Source: Nomia melanderi
Lineage: Eukaryota > Arthropoda > Insecta > Hymenoptera > Halictidae
Assembly: GCF_051020985.1 (NCBI RefSeq)
Contig: NC_134999.1
Coordinates: 37,791,160 to 37,855,159, forward strand
DNA: 64,000 nucleotides
Direction of reading: 5' to 3'
The notes beneath the pieces were generated by a model that saw nothing but the letters and a program-made list of their open reading frames with translations, was not told the origin of the DNA and made no database searches. This document shows, piece after piece, positions 1 through 13,265 of this stretch (its first letter is position 1; every line of letters starts with the position of its first letter). The translations under genes were made by a program, and so were the position numbers.

Positions 1-3000
1 AGAACCGAACAAGCGACCTTCTCCGTACAATAAAATAATTCACGTCGAACAGAGCGACTAGTGTACGTTTGCCTGGAAACAGCTGAACGAACAAATTCCT
101 TTGCGCAACGGGCAAAAGCCGGGCCGCGGACACCCGCGCGCGCGTTTCTGCCTTTTGCAACCAGACTCGCGGTTCGAACGAAACTGCGGCTCGCTTTCTG
201 ACATTTCGTGTTGCCGCCCGGATTATCATATTACACGCGCGGTACGTGCCGACGTCCGCGAGATTTACTTTTCGCGATTACAGATAATCCGCTGATGGAT
301 CATCCCGCGGCTTGTCGGCCGGCTGCGGCACGCCGCTCGCCACACACGGAGACATCGATTGTTCCCTCTCGACGGGATCGACGAACAGTGTGCCGCATCA
401 ATTATTCAAAAACAATGAGCGACGATCGGTTACAAGGCACGCGGAGGTCTCGAGCTACCTGACGCTGCCGCTTCCTCGTCGCTATCGCTCAATGTCTCGG
501 GGACGGCCCGACATTTTGTTCTTGGGGGACATCTTAGCTACCGACAAAATGGCGGGAGGCGGCAACTTGATTAGTGTTAATGAAGATTTTAAGGTCTGGC
601 GACTTGGACTATTGACTAGATTAACGATGGATGCAATAGTTACTTCGACGAGAGATTAGTGACCTTAAAAGAAACAAGTAAATATGATTTTGTACATGAA
701 AGAATACACTCCTTTATACAGAGAATATTTATAGCTACAAGCATGGTAGTTCTTTCGGGTGTCAAGCTACAAATTCTCAGAGGCTATTACTCAGCCACGT
801 TGCACCCCACAGGACAAGGGACCACATTCTCGGATATAAATAGTCGCATGAAAAAGTAAGCGAGATATTTCATACAAACATAGAATGTGCAATTTTCCTT
901 TTACCAAAATCTATTCGAGTGTATTGTATATACTTTGTCTCAATCCTTAGCTAGACTACTTTATACGCATCTTTCTGTCCGATTTTATCACCTAAATTCT
1001 GACCAAGTGTGGGACGATTCATCCCCATGAATTACCCTAACAAATTTCCGTGCTCCTTACTTCCAGCGAAAGATGTCCCTAAAGCAGCTGACCTGGGAGC
1101 ACAGCGGCAGGGGAGTTGGAAAATCGCGAGACAGTGCGACGCCAGACGTGTGTCCTAATTGAAGAACTTTTAATTGCGCACCGGCGTGCAGCTGCAATTA
1201 AGGAATCTCGAGAGGTCGGGCATCGTCGCCTGCTCGCAGCGCCAGTGAAACCGAATCGTTAGCCGTGATATCGCGCGATTTAATCTCCGACGCCGCCATT
1301 CGTTTCTTTTCTCTCGATTCCGTTGCTCGTTAAGTCCCCCACTCCCCGTGCCCGTTTTTCCACGGGCTATACGCGCCACCAAAGAGTCCCGTCTACCGTC
1401 TAACAGATCCTTCCCAACCCTCTGTCTCGAACAGTTCCATTATCCTGGCTAAATTTCGTCTTTGTTCATCGCGCCGCGACGAACAAAACACGATCCCGAA
1501 GTTCCTATCCCCGGAGAACGTTACAGTTCCAAACTCAAACTCCGGTAAACGTCGTTTCGACGCAGACTTGTTAGACGACGGAGCTGCCGAGACGATGACG
1601 AGACGCGTCAACGGCGTCTGGCGAGGCGGGATGAAAGAAGACGCGTTATTTTCGACGATCGTTTTTATAAAACGGGTGACCGCGGTTGTGCGAGACTCTC
1701 CGAAAATAGAACGGGAATAACGTCGCCAAAAATTCGCTAGCCCGTTCTAATCTTGTTAGGCATATTCACTGTGAATTTTCTGGCAATTAACACTTGGATA
1801 TTGCTTGTGAATTTTTGAATTTTTGAATTCTGTAGCTTCGAAGATATGGGAGTTAAACATGAAACAGAGGATCGTCGAGTTAAGAAGAGAATAGAAAGTT
1901 TCTCACAGAACACCAAGATATTCGATGAATTGTTAAGGAACATATAGGATCATAGATCCCAAAGTTCGCCTCGAAACTTGACTAGTATCAAGGATTAAGT
2001 AACTGCAGGAAAGATGTTGCCTTAGCAACCCCTGGCAACAGAAGAAAAGGTTGAACTTTATTCAAATTCGATAAATCGATCGCACTTTCGCTCCCCTTTG
2101 ATTTGGCACGTTTAAAATATGCGGGGTCCCTAGTCACGGAGAGGATCTCTTTAAATGAAGTAACCAATTCCTTCATTTGAATTACAGAATGGGAAACATG
2201 AATGTGATAATTGGACCGAGAATTTTCTCCCAGATAAAAACCCTTTGTAACATTATCTGATAACGAGACATTCTCCAAGAGTATAATCTACTTACACATG
2301 GAACAAAGAATTCACTAACATATTTCATCCCGTATAACGAACGCGTATTACAATAAACGAAGAGAATTCGCTGTTCGGAGGTAACAATTCTATCGTTCAT
2401 TCCTGTTGAACACTCCGAGAGGGCTCGTTCTCGAACGAAACATGCCGATCCCGAAACAATGAAGAAAATTCGTAGCTAACAAGTGAACTTTCCATCTGCG
2501 ACGTTCGAGAACATAATGGCGGCGGAGGCGGGCGACATAAAGGCTCGTTTCCGTCGGTATTAGACGCGCCAAATTCCTCGGATTAGTCAAATAACCGAGT
2601 CGTTACGCACTCTTCAATTTATGCCGAAGTTCGTCAGCCCGAGAAGGGACTGTTGATCTTTCGAAAGGTTAGAAGGCCCCGCGCCGATCTGCCTACGCGG
2701 GCCGCGTCTCCCGAGAGCGCGGCCGCCGGCGGACTTTGCTCGATAAACTCGAAAATGTTTGCTCGAGGCACACAGTTTTTATTTTACACCTTTTAAGCGG
2801 CGTCACAATATTGCCGGCGCCCACGCGCGGTCTATTTCCCGGACACCTTGACACTCGACGCCGGCGAAGTATGCGTTCCGACACGTGGGAAACTATAGTT
2901 CTGATTCCCGAGTTACTATTACGCTACTCACGACCCGTACAGACACGACCCGGCAATCTCGAGTGGTGTAATCGTTTCTTTTTACCGTGTCGGCGTCTCG

Positions 3001-5325
3001 GGCTGGACAACGTGTATTCTACATGCACGGTAACAACACTAATTGGACAAATTATAATGTGTTCTCGCAAGATGATTGCGTACAGGTCGGTGAATATTGA
3101 ATACGGGCACCCCGTCATTTCAGCGACGTAAAGAATTAAAATTATATAGTTTCTACGGCACATCGACATTCATTTGAAAGTTACCACTCAACCTTAAAGT
3201 TTGAGGACCGACTCTTCGTGAGAATATGAAGCTATTAGAATAAGAAGCAGGAATGATTAAAAATTTGTCAATAACTATATCTCCGAGGCAGGTCATCGAT
3301 AGAGTCTACACCGACGTAGAGGAGAATAACGCTCGCTGTTGCCATAGATGAATTTCACAATCATTAATAACCTGCAAATGAGATCTTTACTACGTTTCTT
3401 TCACTCCTCATTCTAGTTTCAAAGTCCCACTCGAACTTCCCACCTGCTGCCAAACAATGTACATATACAGTTTCATTGAGAAAAACTTGACTCGCAGTCA
3501 ACGAAATGGATCCCGTTCCCATGTTAACGCACTCGTTGTCGTTAAACAGCTACAATCATTCCGAGTCCGGGGAGCTCGGGTTTCTTGTAAGCGGTAATCC
3601 GCCACTTAGCGTATTAAGCGTGATCGCAAAATCGAAATTGAAATTTCAAAGAAATTGCGCACGAACGGCTACGACTTTGCTAATAACCCCAAGACTAATT
3701 TCGTCTCTGGAGGCACTAAAGAGCATGGCTGCTCGCTCTAAGGGAGCCCTGTCCAGCCATCCGGCCGGCCAATAAAACATTGTTTTGCATGTACGAGTCA
3801 ATGGCATGCGCGCATACTTCCCGGGTAATATACGACTCGGTACCGGTTGCCGGCCGAGCGTGCGCTGATGACGATAGTTATGAGGATTTCCTAATCTTCC
3901 CGGAGAATTATGAGCCTGCCTTGATTCACCGCGAGCGACGCGGCCTAACCTTTCGCCGATGATAATCGAGGCTCATCCCGCGCATCATCGATCCGATAAC
4001 AAACGTTTCGGCGAACGTCCGACGCAACGAACTCGGGAAAAGCGGCGCGGAATTTTCCGGCCGGTTCACGTATACGCATGCATACCGAGACACGCGTTAA
4101 TGCATAATTGAATACGGTCTTGAAACGATCACCTTTGTTCGACGTTAACGTCGAAGCAACACGTTCACCGGGAACATTGCGGAGGTGATAAAGGAAAAAA
4201 CTGAATCGGTAGAAAAAGAGGTAGAATGCCCGACGCGAGTGTATCCGAGAGAGCGACCACGAAAAAATGGAACGCAGCCGTCCGACAACTGCGCTGACTT
4301 AATTGCCGGCATTTGTAGGGAAACGCTCGGAGCGCCGGAACGAACGTGAGGCAACGCGCGGAATTCTGTTTGATAAAGGTATCGGCTGGCTGCTCGGGCT
4401 TCTTCAGCCTTGAAATAGAGCTATCAGTACGCGATCGAAATATTAACGATCAAACTCGCAACGGGACTCCCGTATTGCTGGCTGGAAACTCGCTTCGCGG
4501 AACCATTTACAATAACTTTCTTACGCTAAATAACGGTGCTTGATTTTCGTGTTTCTCGTGGAATCGAGAGTCCCTCCAAAAAACAGAGGGGAATCGGATG
4601 TCTCGACGTTCGACGAACAGTTCGATCGGGGATAATAAAAAGTGTGAAACACGAGAACGATTAATTTTTCAATTAATCCACGTCTCTCGGCCTGTTTCGC
4701 GAGCGAGTTCTAGTTTGTAAATGACGGGAAAAATGGAAATTACGCTCGTTGGAGGACGGAAAAAGCGGTTTCGACGTATTCGTGCATTCCGAAGGGTCAA
4801 CCCGACTTTGGAGACACTACTCGCGGCAACCTTTCCTCCCCGGCCGTTATATAAAGCTTCCTGGTAGAAAAAAGTTGCTGGATTGCCGGGGGCGCGCTAA
4901 TTTAATTGCCAGGTTCGCGAAAGAAGCGTGCTCGCCGATGGTCGGCGTGTACACGCCATGCTAGACCAGCACCGCCAATCGCGCAGGTGTATAGTACCGA
5001 TAATAGTACGGTTATAATAACAGACAACGCGGCCGTTCGCGTGAACGTGGACCGCTCGCACACGTTGTCGTACACGTATGCGCGTGTGAACAGCGCGGCG
5101 CCGAGTTATGCGTTTCACCGGATTTTCTGGGTATTAGTAACGCGCGATTGTTGTGTGCTTTGTGTTTACCTTTCCACTGTTTGGCGTTTGTATTTTACTT
5201 GCGACTTCCGTGACTCGTGATTTTATTAATTGTCTCGTGAATTATGTTGTTTCGAGAGTTGACTGTAGCTCTCTCTCTCAACGATCATCCTTGTTTACTT
5301 GAAGTTCCTATGTTTTCTTTCTAGC
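1..5325. other. intergenic, nothing recognised
   Basis: Short ORFs only, none with recognisable domains or a plausible exon boundary set. No strong repeats seen. Confidence 0.5.
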
Positions 5326-5968
5326 GTGGATAATGTTCTGGTGTAATTACAGATTTGGGATTGGCCTGGCTAATTATAGACGGGTGATACTAATTGTTTA
5401 TTTCTGTAACTGTTATATTTCCTAATTAGTTTTGGTTCTTTGTTCTATAGGTTCTTACTATGTCTCTTTGTGGTGAGATAAAAGATGTAACAAATAAATT
5501 ATGCTATATTATTTAATTAGATCGATGGTTCTTTTATATTTTCGTTGAAGACCTTTGTAATTTATAGTTGTATACAGTTATTACAAGATAAATTAATATT
5601 CCATATTTTTTTAAAAGAACCGTTAGGACATACCCTTGCCTTCTACGCCTGCGCACATTTTCAACGGCTATGCATTTGGTGCAGCAACATGCTCCACATT
5701 TTTTCAGCGAAAATACATGGTTTTCTGGGATTTCAAGTCTTGAAAACACTCACCACTTGTTCATTATAACTTGATAATTAAGTGAGACTAGTTTGAACCT
5801 TGTTCCACGCAATATTACTACCACACTTTTAATTAATCGAAGAGCACAAAGCCATCCCTTCATAACACACCGCCATATTGCTTTATAGCTCACGTGACTT
5901 CACGGCGCATGCGCGATCTAAACCGCGCGACTAGCCTTCCAGACATGGCCGAACGTTAAGAGAAGTGA
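5326..5968 (+). repeat. tandem duplication, copy 1
   Basis: A 643-base unit starting gtggataatgttctggtg and ending in ggccgaacgttaagagaagt is followed directly by a second, diverged copy. Shared landmarks in the same order include ttagttttggttct, tctttgtggtgagataaaag, the tgcgcacattttcaacggct-like block, the ccttgttccacgcaatatta block, and the terminal CACGTG / GCGCATGCGC block. Unit edges were set by eye. Confidence 0.85.
5871..5914. promoter_or_regulatory. promoter-like motif block in copy 1
   Basis: CGCCATATTG (5871-5880; Pho/YY1-like), TCACGTGA (5890-5897; E-box of the USF/MITF type) and GCGCATGCGC (5905-5914; perfect NRF-1 / erect-wing consensus) occur within 44 bases. This mixture is typical of housekeeping promoters in animals. 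Binding is inferred from consensus only. Confidence 0.45.
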
Positions 5969-6657
5969 GTGGATAATATTCTGGTGTAATTATAAATTTG
6001 GAATTGTCCTGGCTAACTATAGACGTCTAGTGATCCTAATTGCTTATTTCTGTGAGTATATTATATTTCCTAATTAGTTTTGGTTCTGTTTTCTATAGGT
6101 TCTTACTATGTCTCTTTGTGGTGAGATAAAAGATGATATATCTTATGGAATTACCTGATATTTCTATACCTTATATTTTTCGTATAATAGATTACGCTAT
6201 ATTATTTAATTAAATCGATGGTTCTTTCATATTTTCGTTGAAGCTGTTTCTAATGTATAATTATATACAGCTATTACAAGTTAAATTAATATCTCAATTT
6301 TATAAAAGAACCGTTAGTACCTATCCTCGCCTTTTGCGCCTGCGCACACTTTCAACGGCTATGCAATTTGGTGCAGCAACATGCTCCACATTTGTTCATC
6401 AAAAATACATGACTCTCCAGGATTTCAACTCTTGTAAACACTCACCACTTGTCCCCGATAACTTGATAATTAACCGAGACTAGTTTGAACCTTGTTCCAC
6501 GCAATATTACCACCACATTTTTAATTAATCGAGGAACACAAAGCAACCTCTTCATAGCACGCCGCCATATTGCTGTACCGCTCACGTGACCCCACCGCGC
6601 ATGCGCGAGCCGAACCGCGCGACTGGACAACCAATATGGCCGCACGTTAAGAGAAGA
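5969..6657 (+). repeat. tandem duplication, copy 2
   Basis: This is the second direct copy of the preceding unit. It is longer (about 689 bases) mainly because of an extra AT-rich segment near 6134-6195. The 3' end again reads cgcacgttaagagaag, after which the sequence becomes unique. It is not an LTR pair, because no internal region separates the copies. Confidence 0.85.
6561..6606. promoter_or_regulatory. promoter-like motif block in copy 2
   Basis: GCCGCCATATTG (6561-6572), TCACGTGA (6582-6589) and GCGCATGCGC (6597-6606). The E-box and the NRF-1-like site start 15 bases apart, exactly as in copy 1, although flanking bases differ. This block lies about 260 bases upstream of a possible first exon. 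Confidence 0.45.
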
Positions 6658-6864
6658 GATTGTTTTGTGGTCTTCGATTAGACGAAAAAAAGTAACGAAA
6701 TCATCGTGTGATTGAAAATTTGAACTTAGCACGTGAACCCTTGTAAAATCTGGAGCCTGTGGAAGTGTTTGCGAGAAGAAGTACGCCCTAGAAAACCATA
6801 TTTAAGCGATGCAGAAATCAAGCATGTTGGCTTGCGCTTTAACGGTTGTCGGCGGTTGCAAACA

Positions 6865-6895
6865 ATGGCGAGCGCAATGTTCACGGCGGTTTATG
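6865..6895 (+). other. possible first coding exon of an unknown gene
   Basis: An ATG in a strong initiation context (aacaATGGcg: A at -3, G at +4) opens MASAMFTAVY and runs into a good donor (ttatg|gtgag) at 6896, giving a 31-base coding part of phase 1. It lies downstream of the promoter-like block of copy 2. I do not recognise the peptide and cannot locate a second exon, so this could equally be a noncoding transcript or chance. A longer in-frame ORF starts at 6733. Confidence 0.2.
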
Positions 6896-6899
6896 GTGA

Positions 6900-9800
6900 G
6901 ATGAAACCCCTTGAATTCTTTGTTTACAACAATTGCCATCGAGTACCTGTTTCGTAATAATCTTGCAGTCCTCCGGTGCACAATCATTACTTTCACTAGT
7001 GACAATAATTCCCTAGGCATTTTATGGAGCAATGAATTACCCTAGGTATACGTACACAGGTTATACCTAGATTAATTAGAATAAATACAAGCACAACAGA
7101 CACTTTAAGAGCGTAATAAAATTATCAATGGCACTAAAAGGAGTTTTTACAGCCTCATAGCTTAATCGACATCCTTGCCCGTTGATCACTGCGAAACCAA
7201 TTAACAGAATCATTAACGAGTCAACGAAAGCAACGAGTAACAAAGATTTTCTACGAAGTTAATTAGCTGTCCATACCATCAAACGAACAATTGCAATTTA
7301 CTCGACTCTTTATCCAATATCATTTATTCCGTTGGTGTTTCTTATTGCAATCATCCGTGCATGCAGTTTATGCACGGGTGAACTAATCTAAATCAAACCG
7401 GCCGTCATCGGCATGCATTTTTCGCATTCCGATCGTTATCGTGCACGTCAAAATAATTCCCCGTCGTCAGCGTCCTCTGATTGGACACAGACGCGCGTAA
7501 TTATCAAAGAGCGTCTCTCACGAGGATCTAAAGTCAGGCTCGCCGGGCTCGTAGGGGTCTCGGCCGAGGTTCCAGGTAGCGGTAGGTCGAATCGTAGGGA
7601 TCGTTAGGCGAACGAGCCCGGAGAAAAATCGCGCGTTAATAGCGGCGCGCAATTAAATAATAGCGAGAGGGCCTATACCACCCGCGGCGGCGCGCCGCGG
7701 CGATTTCATTAAAGCGCCACTTAGGACGCGATACGATATTCCGCGGAATGAATACGGTGGCCATTCCAGGTGCCGTTCCGTGTCCTATAAAAACGACATA
7801 AACGCGCGTCCGCGAATTACCGTGCTGCGCCGGACACGCATACCTAAGTGGAATTTAAATAAACTTCTAATAAGAACCGATCCGACCGGCGAAGGAGCAG
7901 CGCGCGGCGCGGTCAAACGCCTGTTTGCTTGGCAAAACTCAACGATTCGAGAAGTATCAATGATACAAAACAAATGCTTCAGAGAACAGTTGTAAGATAT
8001 AGAGGTGAACACACGGTAATTATGTTTTTCCTACATTATGGGGATATTATGAGGTTTTTTGGGTGGTAATGGGTATTTCGTGTTTCGATTCTAATGTTAT
8101 ATGAATAGAGAAACGGGATTTATTTCCGTAAAATTGTTATTTTTGGAATGAGCATCATTTTGTATAGCACGGACACTTAGCGACAGATTGATAATCTTCA
8201 ATTTTCGTTATGCGAATAGTCGAATCTCGAGGTATTGTCCGCAGGCACTTCGCGACGCGGAAACTTCCTTCTTGTTTGCCGGGTTATTTTTCGAGAACTT
8301 CAGCGAAGTTAGCTCGGAGAAGAAAATCGAGAGCCTTTCCCCCTGGGCGTAATCTAGGGTAATTTATTGTGACACGATGTTCAGCGGGGAATTTCGTTTT
8401 GAGTTGAGATTATGTTAAATTCGGGGAGTAGTTCTGAGTGAATATTAGAATAGATTAGTATGGAGAATTAGATGTATGCGTTTAATTATATAGGGTGTGC
8501 ACTGTCTATCGCGGTATAAATCTCAGACGAGGGCACAAATCAAATAGAATTATACGGCCGAGTTTCGGTCCCAGAATTTAATAAAGCGTTTCTGCGCCGG
8601 GAAACAAAGTTTCGGAAGGGCGGGGGAGAAAGGCAGGATAAAGATCCACAGAAAAAGAACCGAGGAGGAAAGTTTCAACAGTTAAAACGATTATTAGGCG
8701 TTTCTTTCACCCTGGAATGCTATGAAGCCAGCAGATACGAAATCTCGGGATGACGAAGGGGCGCCAAGGTTGGACCTTCCACGGAGGCTGACTGATTTAT
8801 TAATTTCCCCACGTCAGAGGCCCCGTTTCTGCCCGTTCCGCGGCCCTGTGTGTCGATTCGACGATACCTAGCCGCGACCCACCAATTAAACTGATAATAA
8901 AGCGCCGCCTTACCTGCTCGTTATCTTTCCCACCGGCCACTCTTAACGCAATCGTTAAGTAACACCCACTCGTACGCGATCCTCGATGGCTAAAGGGATG
9001 TGAAAATAGATAGGTCCGTGAAAATCGCGCCGTTCGAACTCGGGAACTTCTTCGAGTGGTTTTTACGACCTTGATCCTCTTATTACTTCATTCACCGCGT
9101 AAAGTTCGCGGCTATTTGAGGAATTTATGAACTCTGAGAATCTTATGATACTATCTCAAAATGTAGGAAGCTGAACACACGTTCCTACACGGCCTCCGTA
9201 TAAAAATAACTTTGTAGGTCTCTAAATTCTACTATAAATCACGTCTATTATCTTGACTTTAAATGGAATAATCTTTATCTTATCCTGATCCTTCAAAGAT
9301 CGAGGAAAACGGTGGAATACTTCTATTGTGATGGACAAGCGTTTATCGTTTTTCTATTAAGCAGAGTTGATTTACGGTTTTCCACAGAGAGGCTAATTAA
9401 TCCCCTCTCAAACGTTTTCCATCGTCAGCCATCTGTCCACGACATCTAATTTTCTTTATCTACGTCCCCGGCCAGTACGATCTGTAGAATCTCGGTCGAA
9501 GATCTAAGCTCGGGACAATTAGACCGGGGGTACAAAGACGAGTGTCAGTTATCAGCGACTTATCACCGGAGCCGAGAGAGTTGACCTTAGAACACACGAT
9601 TCTCGTTGGAGACGGTTCAGTGTATCGCCGCGCAGATAAATCTCGACTCGCAGCGATTGCGCCCCGTTAGATATTCTCCCGTCCGCCATTCGCACTGATT
9701 CATTAACACGATTCTTTATCCACGGATAAAAATAATCGTGAATGAACTAACGCCGCGCCGTGGTCAGCAGCGATCTCTTAATTGATAATTAATCCCGACG

Positions 9801-12800
9801 CTTCGAGATCGTTCCCGCGCGAGCAACACAAAGTTGATATTTACGTCATTCGTCGAGTTCTAAATATACCGACGACGGTTGAAGTGGATAAGCGTGTACA
9901 AGCTGATTTACTGGTTCGTAATCGCGCTAATAAAGTTGAAGAGCGCACGGTAGGATAATCCATCGCGCCAGAATCCCTGCGGGATCCAGCTCGAGGAGCT
10001 CCCTTTGGCAATCAAGAAAAAGGGAATGTTAATTGATAGCGAATCGAGAGGCCATGTGGTCAGCGGAATAAAAGAGAATTAGCATCGATCTTTTAGTGGA
10101 TCAACGCCTTCGATCGTACTAACAATGAAGACTTTACTCGTCGGGAAATACGTTAACATTCCCATTCTTTTACGACGATTTCCGGCTTTAAATACTTTGA
10201 ATGTTAAATATGAAAAATTGTTCACATTAACCCTTCGTGAACCGTGCACGTTTCGATAGGTCGTCGCAAACCCCGCCAGGTTTGCCGGTGAAAAATGTAT
10301 AATCCGTGGAAAAACCGAGGGGAATCTTACCTTGACGAGCAGGTGGATCGGCTGGCTGACGCTGAGTGGTTTGCCTCTTCTGGCGTTTCCGCCTCCGCCA
10401 CCCAAACACTTTATCCACGGCATTCCTCGGCCGTTTTCTCGCCTTTCCGTTGCCCTGTACGCTTCGATCCTCCTCCCGCCTCGTTCCCTTCCTGACTCGC
10501 GTCTCTCTTCCGCGAATCCCTCAAGGTTCCCTCGGCTTTCCGCTTCTATTCGCGACGCTCGATCGCGGACGCATCTCGGCTCAACCCTCGCGGTACCCCT
10601 CAGCGCTGCGAAATCTATGGTGGTGTCGTTTCTGGGCCTTTCGCTGGCGAACCCGCGGATTCTCGATCGAATCACTCTCAGCTGTACGGTGTACTGATTA
10701 TCGGGAAACGTGCCACACCCTTTTACCCTTTATCGAAGAATATCGGTAAACTGATTTCCTCCGACTCTTTTCAATCTCGCGATCGGAATTTATTATCTTA
10801 CGGAAGGGTTGAAATTCTTTAGAAAAATCCTCAAAGGCTCTTGCCGTTTTTATCCTCCGGCTTTAAACTCGCCAGGTTGTTTTTTTAGAAAAGAATTTAA
10901 TTTCGTCGCCGATTTTCTGTCAAATCTTCAATATTTTCAGTATTTCTTAGAAATTCTCTCTTCGGTATCTATTTCTCGCATACGAACGTCTCACGTGGAT
11001 CTTAGTATTCTTTCTTATAAAAAATTAGAGAACGTTACAGTATTGCAGATATTTATTCCGCCTTCCGTTAATGTCTTCCCGATCGTAACACGTCCTCGTT
11101 AAACGATCTCCTCCGTCAGGATCAATCGCTCCACCCCTTTCCAAACTTTCAAATTCTCCCGCGTGTCACTCGCGACCGCACGCCCACCGGCTCAGATACA
11201 CATGGCTCACAAAACACGTTTACTTGAGACTCCCGTTGCCCTCTTCCTCTGTTCTCATTCAAAGCGCACAACGTTCGATGGGATCATCGGTCGGTTTTCG
11301 CGTGCGGATCTCCCTCGCGGCGGCGTACACGACCCACGTCCTCTCTCGCGCGCGGCTCCCGCGACACTGGCGGCTGTCGACTTCGCTATCGTCGATTTTA
11401 TACGCGCCTTGACAGTCCGGGTCACCGCTTCCCTTATCTCCGCTCGAAGACGCCTCCGCCGCGAGCCACCCCTTGCGCCGCGGATCTTTTTCACGCCAGC
11501 GGCCCTTTCAACACGCCGATTCTGACAGGTGTTCGACTCGAAAATAAGAAAACGCGCCGCCGCTCGTGCCTTTTTTCTTTCCCTCTTTTCGATCGTTGCG
11601 CGATCAACTTTCTACTCCGTGGCGCGATTGCCAATGCGAATCCGACGCGGAACACGAAAATCGAACGCTAGATTTCGCTCCGATTCATTTCGTAATCTTC
11701 GTTGTCTCGGCAAGTTTCTCTCGGATTTTGTCTACGGAAACTTTCCTCGACGAATCTTCGATCGCTTTCTTAAGATGAAGAAGCTTCCCGCGAGATGTCA
11801 ATCTTCGAGGCGGAGAGTTCACTATAAAGGAATTTTATCCAACTTCTCCAATCAGTTTGACAACTCTTTTACACGAATCGTATGTGTCTTTCCGTTCGAT
11901 GTCTATATTTGCATGTGAATATCAATGATAGTCGTTTGCTAGCGAAAAATCGTTTAACTCCATTCACGAATTTTGAAATGAATGAACGCTGCCGAGGCGT
12001 TATCTAATCACCGTACTACAAACTGACTTTGTTTGCATTGATCTCTGACGTTTCTACGGATCGTTCTCGCGATGATTCTCGAGGTTCTTCTTCGGAGGAT
12101 CGACGCGATATGTAACGTTTTCGCATCACGCGTTCCCAAGATGGAGGAAATCGAGGCCAGAGGGTGTGAATTCGATGTTTCGGCGCGGATACGCGCGAGA
12201 ATGAACGAGCACGCGTGTCGGACGACTCGGTTTCACGAGCCTCGTGTTTTCTCGACCAGCTCGACCCGCGGCCCGCCGTCGACTGACAGAAAATACCAGC
12301 CGGGACCCCGAAGAGCGCTCCGAGGGCCGGACAGAGGGGCGGCAGGAATCGACAATCCGTGTCGAAACGCAGCTCGGCTATCCGCATCTGCGCCTCCTCT
12401 GCTTTTTATACGATTACTTTCGTTTCACTTCTTCGACGATTATTCGAACGATTCATTAATATTTCCTCCTCGTAACTGATCGAGAATTTCGAGCATTCGA
12501 GGGGATTAGGCGGGGAAATACACGAGTCCGTCCGGCGAGGAGATTACACCGATCAAATAAAAACCAGGGAGGATTGATGAAATTATATTCGAAAATATTG
12601 GAACTTTTCAAGAGATTCGATGAATTATTGGACTGAATATTGAACTGCGAAACGTTGACACACACCCGTGATTTACGCTGAAATATTGCAGTAAGGAAGC
12701 ACGCGATATTTCAACGATCGTTTTATCTCTCCATTCGTTTAGAATATTTTTTTAATAGGATAAAGTTCGATTATCCGAATTTTTGTTACTAAGCCCACGT

Positions 12801-13040
12801 ATCTCGTGCGTTTCGCTCCAATTCCCGACGCGCTATGGACAACTAATTATTATTATGGCTGAGTAAACAGCTTAAGCAATGTTTCCCCAAGATATCAGCT
12901 TATTACGCGAACAGCATTAGTCACGTGTGGAAGCAGGAGATCCTTTCGAAAGAAACTCGAAACTTTCTCGAACATAAACGCATTATTCGAAATACGAAAG
13001 AGTCGAACGAGTCGTACAGAATTCGATTTAATATTCTCAT
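6900..13040. other. intergenic, nothing recognised
   Basis: No supportable coding or RNA gene. Minus-strand ORF 10079-10675 (198 codons) is Arg/Ser-rich, without domains, and looks like chance in CpG-rich DNA. Confidence 0.5.
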
Positions 13041-13045
13041 ACCCC

Positions 13046-13263
13046 TATGCGCGAGGGGTAAATGTAACCCGAGAATCGCATCGTGCAGCGTATAATTGAA
13101 CTGCGCAGCAAGAAAATCCAAACGTAAAGATCGCATGTGTTCCAGCGAAATTACACAGAAATAAATTCCATAATTTTACATTTCTACGCGTATAGGGTAA
13201 ATGTAACCATTGAAAATCGGAATATGCATGGAATAATTTAAATAGATGCGCAGCAGCAAAAAA
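13046..13263 (+). repeat. two-copy diverged tandem repeat, period about 139
   Basis: The 14-base core gggtaaatgtaacc (13056-13069 and 13195-13208) and gcgcagca followed by an A-rich run (13103 and 13248) recur in the same order, with partly conserved sequence between them. Confidence 0.6.
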
Positions 13264-13265
13264 CC

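Noticed and set aside
4219..4225. gaggtag 7-mer (let-7 seed-like) on the plus strand
   Set aside because: Only seven bases and far outside any supported transcript; shows the background rate of 7-mers.
5326..6657. Possible LTR pair of a retrotransposon
   Set aside because: The two copies abut with no internal coding region, primer-binding site or polypurine tract.
10079..10675. 198-codon minus-strand ORF
   Set aside because: Arg/Ser/Glu-rich without domains; overlapping plus-strand ORFs of similar length show this is open in several frames because of composition.
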